In this document: positions 37,735 through 44,742 of the stretch, piece by piece | Numbering within the stretch: position 1 is the stretch's first letter | How the letters are laid out: each line of letters begins with the position of its first letter | Assembly (NCBI RefSeq): GCF_018918265.1 | Contig: NZ_JAHLQC010000004.1 | Location: forward strand, 1 to 64,000 | Origin: Falcatimonas sp. MSJ-15 | Lineage (GTDB): Bacteria; Bacillota; Clostridia; Lachnospirales; Lachnospiraceae | Length of the DNA: 64,000 nt | Direction of reading: 5' to 3' | The notes under the pieces: model-generated | The model's input: only the letters and a program-made list of their open reading frames with translations | What the model was told of the DNA's origin: nothing | Databases searched by the model: none | Made by a program: the position numbers and the translations under genes

Positions 37735-37887
37735 CTATTTGTCTGAAATTCTTCCATCGCCTGGTCTGTAATATTTACCATTAATCTGAACCCATACGCC
37801 ATCAAAGTTATCATTTGGTGCAAGTCCGTTAGCTGTTGCATTAATTACAAGTTCTTCCATTACTGGTGCTTCCCATGTCTTTCTCAT
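37735..37887 (-). CDS. Lasso peptide precursor 1 (50 aa)
   Basis: 50 aa. Leader-like part MRKTWEAPVMEELVINATAN, then core-like GLAPNDNFDGVWVQI and NGKYYRPGDGRISDK. The leader matches the lasso pattern (Y/W)xxPxL...T seen in paeninodin-type precursors: Trp5, Pro8, Thr18 at the same positions. Asp26 and Asp29 are candidate ring acceptors for the N-terminal amine. Ser48 near the end could be the kinase site. GAAGG lies eight bases before the ATG at 37887. This copy differs from the others in Gly30 (Asp elsewhere) and Tyr39 (Trp elsewhere). No ABC or cyclase gene touches it; the nucleotidyltransferase at 36323 is downstream. Confidence 0.9.
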   Translation of the reverse strand: MRKTWEAPVMEELVINATANGLAPNDNFDGVWVQINGKYYRPGDGRISDK

Positions 37888-37933
37888 TATAATTACCTTC
37901 TCTCTCTTGAATATTTTATTTAACTACTCGCTT

Positions 37934-37962
37934 ATATTATCATAATATATTATAAAAGTCAG
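37934..37962 (-). promoter_or_regulatory. Promoter of lasso precursor 1
   Basis: On the minus strand, CTGACT (37962-37957) and TAATAT (37939-37934) with a 17-nt spacer ending ATGA. This is the same layout as the precursor 2 promoter. The leader mRNA would be about 40 nt. Confidence 0.6.
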
Positions 37963-38301
37963 TAATTATTGCAATTTTGTAATATTTTTTTCTTTTCATA
38001 GATAAAATATTACAAATCAAAGCTATCTGCCTACATTTTAATGGATACTAATATTAATTGACTTAGTTTTTTTATCAAAATATGTCTCTTTTCAACCTTT
38101 TTTATCAATATACTTTGCATGTTCTTTTGCTTTAGTATTAGATTAGATTAACTTACTTATGTTATACATAATCTTAATAAAAACATTTTACATTCGCTCT
38201 TGACAAAGAGCCAAATTTGAACTTTCAAAAATTTACCCCAACTCTTGACAAAGAGCCAAAACCTTAACCCACTCACAACCTATAGCATTTGATACATTAT
38301 C
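37963..38301. other. Intergenic region between precursors 1 and 2
   Basis: AT-rich, no gene seen. It contains two copies of a 19-nt segment, CTCTTGACAAAGAGCCAAA, at 38197-38215 and 38242-38260. The first 14 bases of each form an imperfect palindrome. Confidence 0.6.
38197..38260. repeat. Two identical 19-nt palindrome-containing repeats
   Basis: CTCTTGACAAAGAGCCAAA occurs at 38197-38215 and 38242-38260, exactly 45 bases apart. The AAGAGCCA part recurs in the precursor terminators. Confidence 0.8.
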
Positions 38302-38350
38302 AAAAAGAGCCATGGTGATATGTTATTCATATCTGCCATGACTCTGTTTT
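38302..38350 (-). terminator. Terminator of lasso precursor 2
   Basis: Arms AAGAGCCATGGTGATATG (from 38304) and a near-complement ending GACTCT (about 38345), with a minus-strand T-run. Same stem base as the other two precursor terminators. Confidence 0.86.
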
Positions 38351-38388
38351 TGTTGTTAAATGTCTAGTATTATTAATTCTGTCTAAGA

Positions 38389-38544
38389 TTATTTAGCTTC
38401 TGATGCAGCGCCATCGCCTGGTCTGTACCACTTTTCGCCAATCTGAACCCATACGTCATCAAAGTTGTCGCTTGGTGCCTTTCCGTTAGCTGTTGCACTA
38501 ATCTGAAGTTCTTCCATTACTGGTGCTTCCCATGTCTTTTTCAT
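38389..38544 (-). CDS. Lasso peptide precursor 2 (51 aa)
   Basis: 51 aa. Leader-like MKKTWEAPVMEELQISATAN, core-like GKAPSDNFDDVWVQI and GEKWYRPGDGAASEAK. Trp5, Pro8, Leu13 and Thr18 keep the lasso leader pattern. Asp26, Asp29 and Asp30 are possible ring acceptors. Tail Ser48. GAGGG lies eight bases before the ATG. It is downstream of the riboswitch-controlled transglutaminase gene but has its own promoter. It is 79 percent or more identical to precursor 3 in the core by eye (no alignment score computed). Confidence 0.9.
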   Translation of the reverse strand: MKKTWEAPVMEELQISATANGKAPSDNFDDVWVQIGEKWYRPGDGAASEAK

Positions 38545-38570
38545 TAGTATTACCCTCTTTCATATTACTT

Positions 38571-38625
38571 ATAACACTCAGTGTTATTACTGTTTTATCT
38601 TATCACTTATCGCACTATAAGTCAA
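38571..38625 (-). promoter_or_regulatory. Promoter and palindromic operator of lasso precursor 2
   Basis: TTGACT (38625-38620), 17-nt spacer, TAAGAT (38602-38597). Just past the expected start site lies a perfect 17-bp palindrome, ATAACACTCAGTGTTAT (38571-38587). It could be a repressor site or a hairpin at the mRNA 5' end. The ATG follows 27 nt later. Confidence 0.7.
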
Positions 38626-38736
38626 CTTTTTATTGAGATATTGTTATGGTTTTTATTATGGTTTTTTTATCTTTTTTATAAAAATTTTATTATATCTTAC
38701 ATACAATTCAGTCAATATTCATACTATCTGCTAATT

Positions 38737-41202
38737 TTAATTAAGTGGCATTGTCATCTCTGTATTTCCTGCAAAATACTTAAGTCTGCCATCTGTTATG
38801 TCATCTATTGTAAGTGTATTAAGTTTACTTCCATCAAGCACTGTTATCATCTCACTGCCATCAGATTTAGCTTTAATAATTGAATTAGCAGTCGTATCAA
38901 CATAGTACCAATATCCGTTATAATATCTCATCTTGCCTTCAATATCATGCACAAACCATTTGTAATATTTGCCCGATGTTGCTTTTTCATCTGTTCCATA
39001 TACATTCCAGCTATAATGTTTTAATCCGCCATAATATTCTGAATCACTTCTTAGCATATACATTCTTGATATTCCACCATTATATTCTTTGCCGTCATCC
39101 CATGTTGCATCGATATTATATAATTCTCCATCAAGCCTTACATATATCCATGCATGATTCATTGCATTACTTGTTACATAATAGGTATCAATTCCAATCT
39201 CATGGAATACTACCTGAAGTGCATCTGTATATCCCTGACATACTGCGAGTCCATCTCCTAATGCTCCACCTGCTGTATGAGATATGAAACCGGTTTCCTT
39301 AAATGTCGCTCTCTCAACAAGATAGTCATGTACATACATAATTCTGTCAAGATCTGTCATTGTAGGATCTGATGTTGCTGCTTTTATCTCATTAATCGCT
39401 GTTAACATTCTGTTATAACGATTAACAAAATCACTGTCCATATTCTCAAAATATATTGTCTTTATTGTATTATCTGAATTCCTTGTAACATTAAGATATG
39501 CCATTCCAGTTGCATGTTTTGCAATATATCCTTCTGCTGCAACCATCTTCTCCCATATCTTATCCATCTGAATATATGTAAAATGATACTTCGATATATC
39601 ATGTTCTGATGTATCACCTGTTATTAACATCTGATACATCTCTTCACGAAGTAACTCTTCATTACTCTTTTGAACTTCTGTTGTCTCTTCCTCTGTTGTT
39701 GTCTCTTCTTCTGTTTCCTTGGTTGTCTCTTCCTTAGTTGTCTCTTCTTCTGTTTCCTTGGTTGTCTCTTCCTTAGTTGTCTCTTCTTCTGTTGGCTCTG
39801 GTCTTGTTGCCTTAATTGTCTCTTCCTCTGTTGTCTCTTCTTCTGTTTCCTTGGTTGTAACTTCTTCAGTTATCTTCTCATCTTCTACTATCTCACCATC
39901 TATATGCCAGCCATCTGCTTCCTTCTTGCAGACATACCATACTACTGTTTTACCTTCTGGTATATAATCTGTAAGATCCGGAACTTTTGCGATATTAGCA
40001 AGCACTGCTGCATCATTCTTTTCTATCTTAACTGCATCATATATTTTGCCATCTCCGACTTTTATATACTTATATTGTTTATCTGATTTTGCTTCTGATG
40101 GTCTTGTATATCCATCTTTTAGAACTGCAAAATGTGCTGTTGTGAGTGCTTTTGTTGTAGTAGGCTCTGTCTCTGTTACTTTTGTTACTTCTTCTGTTGT
40201 AACTTGCTCTGTCGCTTTTGTTACTTCTTCTGTTGTGACTGGCTCTGTCGCTTTTGTCACTTCTTCTGTTGTAACTGACTCTGTCTCTTTTATTACCGGT
40301 TTTGTTGTAACTGATTCTGTCTCTTTTGTTGTACTAGTTTCTATAGTCGATGTATCAGTTTCTTTGGTTACTGCTTCTGTAGTTGATACTTCTGTTTCTG
40401 TAACACTAGTCTCTGCTTCTTTCTCGACTATCTCGCCATCTATATGCCAGCCATCTGCTTCTTTCTTGCAGACATACCATACTACTGTTTTACCTTCTGG
40501 TATATAATCTGTAAGATCCGGAACTTTTGCAATATTGGCTAGTACTGCTTTATCATCATTAGATATTGTTATCTCTTTATATATCTTACCGTCTCCAACT
40601 TTTATATACTTATACTGTTTATCGGATTTTGCTTCTGACGGTCTTGTATATCCATCTTTTAATACTGCAAAATGTGCAGTTATAAGGCTCTTACTAATAT
40701 CTGTTGTCTCTGCCTCTAATTCACCATTAGATGGTTCTGTCTCTTCTTCTACTGTCGATGTCTCTGGTTGTTTACTTGTAGTAATCTCTGTTGCAGTTTC
40801 TATAACCGCATCATCAGTTTCCTTACTTACAATCTCACCATCTATATGCCATCCATCTGATTCTTTCTTACAGACATACCATACTATCTTCTCATCATCT
40901 TCTATTATATTAGATGAATCCGGCTCTATGTAGATATTATCTGCTACTGCACTATCATCTTCGCTGATATTTATAGCATATTTGATATATCCTTCGCCAA
41001 CTTTAGTATACTTAGCCTGTTTCTGTGATGTCGTTCCAAATGGTCTCTCATAACCTCTGTTTAATACATAAAAAACTGTCTTAATTGGTGTAAATGTATC
41101 CTCTGCACGTACATTGCTCATCATATTAGGATTAATTACCAATGTAACAACTAATACCAATGCACACACATTTACCCAGAATTTCCTTAACTTTCCACTC
41201 AT
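38737..41202 (-). CDS. Secreted three-repeat surface protein with transglutaminase-like domain
   Basis: 821 aa. Signal peptide (about 1-34). Three modules of about 84 residues (42-126, 177-259, 356-439), each ending in the signature YVCKKExDGWHIDGEIV, are joined by Thr/Glu-rich linkers. The third linker (440-512) leads to a transglutaminase-like/CEP1 domain with catalytic Cys655 (AVCQGY), His683 (NHAW) and Asp698 (IDATWDD). Such domains act as cysteine proteases or cross-linkers outside the cell. A C-terminal beta domain (about 745-821) resembles short surface repeats. No LPxTG. It is preceded by a c-di-GMP riboswitch and by AGGAAAGGAG before the ATG. Confidence 0.88.
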   Translation of the reverse strand: MSGKLRKFWVNVCALVLVVTLVINPNMMSNVRAEDTFTPIKTVFYVLNRGYERPFGTTSQKQAKYTKVGEGYIKYAINISEDDSAVADNIYIEPDSSNIIEDDEKIVWYVCKKESDGWHIDGEIVSKETDDAVIETATEITTSKQPETSTVEEETEPSNGELEAETTDISKSLITAHFAVLKDGYTRPSEAKSDKQYKYIKVGDGKIYKEITISNDDKAVLANIAKVPDLTDYIPEGKTVVWYVCKKEADGWHIDGEIVEKEAETSVTETEVSTTEAVTKETDTSTIETSTTKETESVTTKPVIKETESVTTEEVTKATEPVTTEEVTKATEQVTTEEVTKVTETEPTTTKALTTAHFAVLKDGYTRPSEAKSDKQYKYIKVGDGKIYDAVKIEKNDAAVLANIAKVPDLTDYIPEGKTVVWYVCKKEADGWHIDGEIVEDEKITEEVTTKETEEETTEEETIKATRPEPTEEETTKEETTKETEEETTKEETTKETEEETTTEEETTEVQKSNEELLREEMYQMLITGDTSEHDISKYHFTYIQMDKIWEKMVAAEGYIAKHATGMAYLNVTRNSDNTIKTIYFENMDSDFVNRYNRMLTAINEIKAATSDPTMTDLDRIMYVHDYLVERATFKETGFISHTAGGALGDGLAVCQGYTDALQVVFHEIGIDTYYVTSNAMNHAWIYVRLDGELYNIDATWDDGKEYNGGISRMYMLRSDSEYYGGLKHYSWNVYGTDEKATSGKYYKWFVHDIEGKMRYYNGYWYYVDTTANSIIKAKSDGSEMITVLDGSKLNTLTIDDITDGRLKYFAGNTEMTMPLN

Positions 41203-41218
41203 ATATATTCTCCTTTCC

Positions 41219-41238
41219 TGCGGCTATTATTAGCCGAC
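41219..41238 (-). promoter_or_regulatory. Hairpin beside the ribosome site of the three-repeat protein
   Basis: Perfect 16-nt palindrome CGGCTATTATTAGCCG (41221-41236), immediately upstream of AGGAAAGGAG in the mRNA. Possibly part of the riboswitch expression platform. Confidence 0.45.
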
Positions 41239-41257
41239 TTAATAATGAAAAGCAAAG

Positions 41258-41385
41258 AAAAACCCATTATGGTACTTCTAATATTTGGGTAGCCAGACTG
41301 CCTTGACACATCCCGTTGCTTATTTATGTGTTTTAGGTTCTCAGCTTTGCGTCCCGTTCTTTCAAACGGTTTGCCATTTTCCTTT
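41258..41385 (-). promoter_or_regulatory. Cyclic-di-GMP-I (GEMM) riboswitch
   Basis: Reading the minus strand from about 41385 down to 41285, the aptamer contains GGCAAACC (41376-41369), a stem CCGTT...AACGG capped by a GAAA tetraloop, and GGGACGCAAAGC (41355-41344). CCTAAA and GGCTACC (41294-41288) follow. These are the conserved blocks of the GEMM-I class. Just downstream is a short stem ACCCA...TGGGT followed by five T (41290-41256), a plausible terminator that shares bases with the aptamer's 3' end. It sits 83 nt upstream of the three-repeat protein. Confidence 0.9.
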
Positions 41386-41484
41386 ATTCTATTAGGTTAT
41401 CGATCCTTGAGACTTTTATATTACATTTTTTATCTGCGTTAGATAAATTTAATATTACAATACTATTTTATTAATAAAATAAAG

Positions 41485-41536
41485 AAAAAGTTCATAGATT
41501 ATTCACTTAATGAATTATCTATGAACTCTTTTTTGT
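41485..41536 (-). terminator. Terminator of the lasso K-N-B2 operon
   Basis: Arms AGTTCATAGATT (41489-41500) and near-complement (about 41516-41527), with A/T runs on both sides. It lies about 105 nt past the B2 stop and insulates the riboswitch unit. The rest of 41203-41640 is plain AT-rich leader; I saw no gene in it. Confidence 0.85.
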
Positions 41537-41640
41537 TATATACTTTAACTAACGATATGCAGATAGAATATTACATCTGCATTTTTAAACATTATTGAAT
41601 TATTCTAACTTGCTAAAAAAAAGCCAGTCAATGATAAACA

Positions 41641-42078
41641 TTACATAAACTTACCTACAACAGCATAAGTTGCACCATTACCACCAGAGAGATAGAACTT
41701 CGCACATCTTACCCATGCATGAGCATCAAGCTTACCATTCTCATCCCTCTTGATTCCAAGATACATAGTTGAATCTATCTTATCTCGTTTTAAGAGTGTT
41801 CTTATTGTAAGTGCTCTTACAAGGCACTTGCAATCCCATGGGACCTTTGTACATACAGCATCAACAACATGGGATAGTCTCATTCCTCTTAATATATTCT
41901 CCGTTGTATCTTCATAATCACTCTCAACTCCGGCTTTTCCAAAATGTTTTTTCGCCTTCTCCATTGGAACAACCTTGATATATATATTATAATATAATGA
42001 CAATATGGTAGCTCTTATGCAAAGTCTTTTGTTCTTATTATATTTCATAAAATTATATATACGTCTGATTATTCTCAT
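41641..42078 (-). CDS. Lasso B2 leader peptidase (transglutaminase-like, PF13471)
   Basis: 145 aa. Helical N-terminus, then DCKCLVRALTIRTLLKR with catalytic Cys (83 or 85), SDSxxLGIKRDENGKL-like strand (here STMYLGIKRDENGKL) and His120 in LDAHAWVRC. This is the small lasso B2 fold that cuts the leader peptide from the precursor. It needs a separate B1 protein for recognition. The closest B1-like genes are 20 kb away at 20795 and 21694. GGAGA is nine bases before the ATG; one base separates it from the upstream nucleotidyltransferase gene. Confidence 0.9.
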   Translation of the reverse strand: MRIIRRIYNFMKYNKNKRLCIRATILSLYYNIYIKVVPMEKAKKHFGKAGVESDYEDTTENILRGMRLSHVVDAVCTKVPWDCKCLVRALTIRTLLKRDKIDSTMYLGIKRDENGKLDAHAWVRCAKFYLSGGNGATYAVVGKFM

Positions 42079-42079
42079 A

Positions 42080-43321
42080 TTATCTATCTCCTGTAAGTCC
42101 TGTGTCTTTCACAAGTGCAAGTCTGTATTCTGCTGCACTAAGTTTCTGATTAGGTGTATACCATGCATCCGCATGCTTGGTTCTTCTTATCACATATCTT
42201 ATACACTTATGTATCCATGCTATAGGAAGTAACCACTTATGACGCTTTGCATAAGCAAACTCATCAGGAAGATTATTTGCTGATGGAAAAAGAACCTGCA
42301 TCTTTCTTATTAACTTATTCTCACTTACTCTCTCATTACCAACAAGATAAGGTGTCATAATTCCAAGTATCTGCCATGAAGCTTCTCTATCTGAATCAAT
42401 ATTACCTTTACATAGTAAGTCTTCAAGGAGTAGAATGTAGTCCTGCTCTTTAACATCACATCTATGATCATCAAATACTCTCTTGTCCATGCCAAGATTA
42501 TCTACACATATTGCGAAAAACTTCTCACAAAATACTGTATAGCCAAGCTTTTTCATCTTGTTCCAAAAATCTTTGAAATCTATCTTATCAAAATATCTGT
42601 TAATGTATAATGTTATATCTGAAAGATATCTTATTCCAACTCCCTCAACAGTAAAGTGCTTAATTATATGAAATAACTGATATATAAGATGTTCTTCATA
42701 TCCAAGTGTTGTAACTTCTATGCCACATGCATTAATATGAACTCTGCTCTCTTTCCTATCAAGTTCCATCTTCTTAAGCATCTCAATCTTAGCACCTTCA
42801 TAATCTTCATATAAGCTAAAGTGTAATTCAACCATATGCTTATACTGTGGATTATAGAATATATATACATTTCCTTTTGAATGTTCCTCGTTAAATTCAT
42901 ATCCACATTCCTTAAATATGCCAATTGCAGTTTCTTCATCTTCTCGGCTTATAAGTATATCTGTATCACTTGATGTTCTAAGTGCATATACAGGATATAG
43001 ATCTGCAAGTACACATCCTTTAAAAATTGTGAATTCAATATTCTTCTCTTTTGCCTTATCAAGTACTCGCTGAAGTGAAAAAAGTTTCTGCTTTTCACTA
43101 ATAAGAGTTAACATGCGGAATCGGCTCCACTGTGCTCTTAACTCATTATCCATACCTTGCTGACTGTCTGCGACATCAAAAAGAATTGACTCCATATTAC
43201 TATTATGTGCTAATGCAAACATCTCACCCCAATTCGTATCTCTAAATAAGTCTTCTTTCTGTAAATCTCCAATTATCATCTTGTCTATCATGCGTAAGAA
43301 TTGTCTGTCATTTTCCCTCAT
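42080..43321 (-). CDS. PF14907-type nucleotidyltransferase family protein (lasso tailoring candidate 2)
   Basis: About 413 aa. IEFTIFKGCVLADLY then LRTSSDTDILISRED gives the metal-binding site. The second half has HLIYQLFHIIKHFTVEGVG, and near the end HADAWYTPNQKLSAAEYRLA. It is a paralogue of 36323-37600 over its whole length. It lies between the kinase (43414) and B2 with only one base to B2. That matches clusters where kinase and nucleotidyltransferase modify the lasso tail in sequence. ATG at 43321 has AAGGTGG upstream. Confidence 0.84.
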   Translation of the reverse strand: MRENDRQFLRMIDKMIIGDLQKEDLFRDTNWGEMFALAHNSNMESILFDVADSQQGMDNELRAQWSRFRMLTLISEKQKLFSLQRVLDKAKEKNIEFTIFKGCVLADLYPVYALRTSSDTDILISREDEETAIGIFKECGYEFNEEHSKGNVYIFYNPQYKHMVELHFSLYEDYEGAKIEMLKKMELDRKESRVHINACGIEVTTLGYEEHLIYQLFHIIKHFTVEGVGIRYLSDITLYINRYFDKIDFKDFWNKMKKLGYTVFCEKFFAICVDNLGMDKRVFDDHRCDVKEQDYILLLEDLLCKGNIDSDREASWQILGIMTPYLVGNERVSENKLIRKMQVLFPSANNLPDEFAYAKRHKWLLPIAWIHKCIRYVIRRTKHADAWYTPNQKLSAAEYRLALVKDTGLTGDR

Positions 43322-43413
43322 TTTTACCACCTTTTAATAAAGCATTTATCTAATTAGATTTTAATAGTACTATAAGCAAAATACTTTGTAAATCAAACTT
43401 TAGTACCACATTT

Positions 43414-44328
43414 TTACAACTTCTTAAATAGTACTTCTACTTGCTCTTTTACTGTCATCTTATCTCTTGGTCTTACAAGTCTATATATTGGAACTGATTG
43501 TATAATTGCCATACATGAATTTAACAGTTCTCTATCATATCCCATATCAGCATACGCATCTGATCTGTATATATTATCAGTGAGTACTTTTAACTTCATA
43601 ATACCTTTCACTTCAGTAAGTATTGGTTCATCGCAATCACCTACTGACACTACTACTATACCGCCAAGTACTTTTTTAGTATCTGTATATTCTTCATCAG
43701 GAATTCTTATTGCATATTTTTCTTTGCCTGCATCAGGAAGATATATTATATCTTCTTTTTTATATCCAAACTGTTCAACTGCATCAGGACACAGCTTTCT
43801 AAGTGGGAATGATGGTATCGCTTTTATCTGTTCACCAGTAATATCAAGTGCTACCATATCATCCGACATAAAACCTGCTCCATTGTTAAGGAGTTCAGCA
43901 GTAAGTGTTGACTTACCTGCTCCACTATCTCCACTTATAACATACGCTTTGTCATTAATTACGACTCCACTTCCATGCATAACAGGAATCTGTCTCTGTG
44001 CAAGTGCTGCCGACATTGTAAAGCATAATATTATCTGTTTAACATAATTCATACTAGCATCTGGCTTAATATTATATGTTATCTCATTGCCATTTCTTAT
44101 AAAAAATGCTCCCTGATGCACATAACGTATGAATGTCTCGGTCTTACCATATCCAAATATACATCCAAAGTCTTTTTTTAGTTCCTTTTCTGTCTCTTGT
44201 ACATATTCTCTCTTCATCTCTTCATAATGTATATTAAGATCGATATTATCAGTCTTATCTATCTCTTTTGCTTCTGTAATCTCAAGATCTGAACATATAT
44301 TCAAACCAAATATTCTATAATAATACAC
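43414..44328 (-). CDS. HPr-kinase-like peptide kinase 2 (lasso tailoring candidate)
   Basis: 304 aa. P-loop GDSGAGKST (133-141), then SDDMVALD (about 155-162), the Gly-rich FPLRKLCPDAVEQFG and a C-terminal LVRPRDKMTVKEQVEVL. HprK-type kinase fold without the N-terminal sensor domain of real HPr kinase. Kinases at this place in lasso clusters phosphorylate the peptide tail. GTG start at 44328 with GGAGG seven bases upstream. It follows the precursor 3 terminator by about 50 nt, so it may be expressed by read-through. Confidence 0.84.
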   Translation of the reverse strand: MYYYRIFGLNICSDLEITEAKEIDKTDNIDLNIHYEEMKREYVQETEKELKKDFGCIFGYGKTETFIRYVHQGAFFIRNGNEITYNIKPDASMNYVKQIILCFTMSAALAQRQIPVMHGSGVVINDKAYVISGDSGAGKSTLTAELLNNGAGFMSDDMVALDITGEQIKAIPSFPLRKLCPDAVEQFGYKKEDIIYLPDAGKEKYAIRIPDEEYTDTKKVLGGIVVVSVGDCDEPILTEVKGIMKLKVLTDNIYRSDAYADMGYDRELLNSCMAIIQSVPIYRLVRPRDKMTVKEQVEVLFKKL

Positions 44329-44375
44329 TTATTTTCCTCCCACTTGTTATCACTTATTTCTGCTAATTACTTATA

Positions 44376-44408
44376 TAAAAAAAGAGCCATGCAAAACTGC
44401 ATGACTCC
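44376..44408 (-). terminator. Terminator of lasso precursor 3
   Basis: Arms GAGCCATGCA (44383-44392) and near-complement TGCATGACTC (44398-44407), followed by seven T on the minus strand. Between the precursor and the kinase, where partial read-through would set peptide-to-enzyme ratio. Confidence 0.88.
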
Positions 44409-44422
44409 TAGGAACATCAAAA

Positions 44423-44575
44423 TTATTTATCTGATGTCTTACCATCACCTGGTCTGTACCATAATCCGTTGATCTGTACCCATACATCATCGAAGTTATC
44501 GTTTGGTCTAAGACCGTTAGCTGTTGTGTTGATGTTTAATTCTTCCATTGAAGGAACTTCCCATGTTTTTTTCAT
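44423..44575 (-). CDS. Lasso peptide precursor 3 (50 aa)
   Basis: 50 aa. Leader-like MKKTWEVPSMEELNINTTAN, core-like GLRPNDNFDDVWVQI and NGLWYRPGDGKTSDK. It sits directly between the cyclase gene (44743) and the kinase gene (43414), the standard precursor position in a lasso cluster, so it is the best-supported precursor. Leader Trp5/Pro8/Thr18 pattern is kept. Ser48 and Thr47 are near the tail. AGAGG lies nine bases before the ATG. Confidence 0.93.
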   Translation of the reverse strand: MKKTWEVPSMEELNINTTANGLRPNDNFDDVWVQINGLWYRPGDGKTSDK

Positions 44576-44600
44576 TGTAAATTACCTCTTTTCCTGTTTT

Positions 44601-44648
44601 AGTACCTAAGTACTCTGTTAGTATAGATTCTAATTTACATAAGATCAA
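44601..44648 (-). promoter_or_regulatory. Promoter and short palindrome of lasso precursor 3
   Basis: TTGATC (44648-44643), 17-nt spacer, TATACT (44625-44620). A 14-nt imperfect palindrome AGTACCTAAGTACT (44601-44614) lies right after the expected start site, as in precursor 2. Confidence 0.65.
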
Positions 44649-44742
44649 CATTTCTTGCAGTTTTGTAATTTTTCGCTATAATTTTTTCATTTTTTATGCC
44701 GATAATAACTTTTATAGTATTCTCCGCCTTACATTATTCTTC

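Noticed and set aside
38197..38260. Plus-strand promoters from the TTGACA inside the repeats
   Set aside because: No acceptable -10 element lies 16-18 bases downstream of either copy, and no plus-strand gene follows.
39670..40933. Plus-strand reading frames opposite the repeat proteins
   Set aside because: They are Cys/Ser/Val-rich complements of the Thr/Glu linkers and repeat modules. They have no ribosome sites.
41641..42078. Protein-glutamine cross-linking transglutaminase
   Set aside because: Its size, sequence and neighbours (cyclase, kinase, precursor) fit lasso B2 peptidase.
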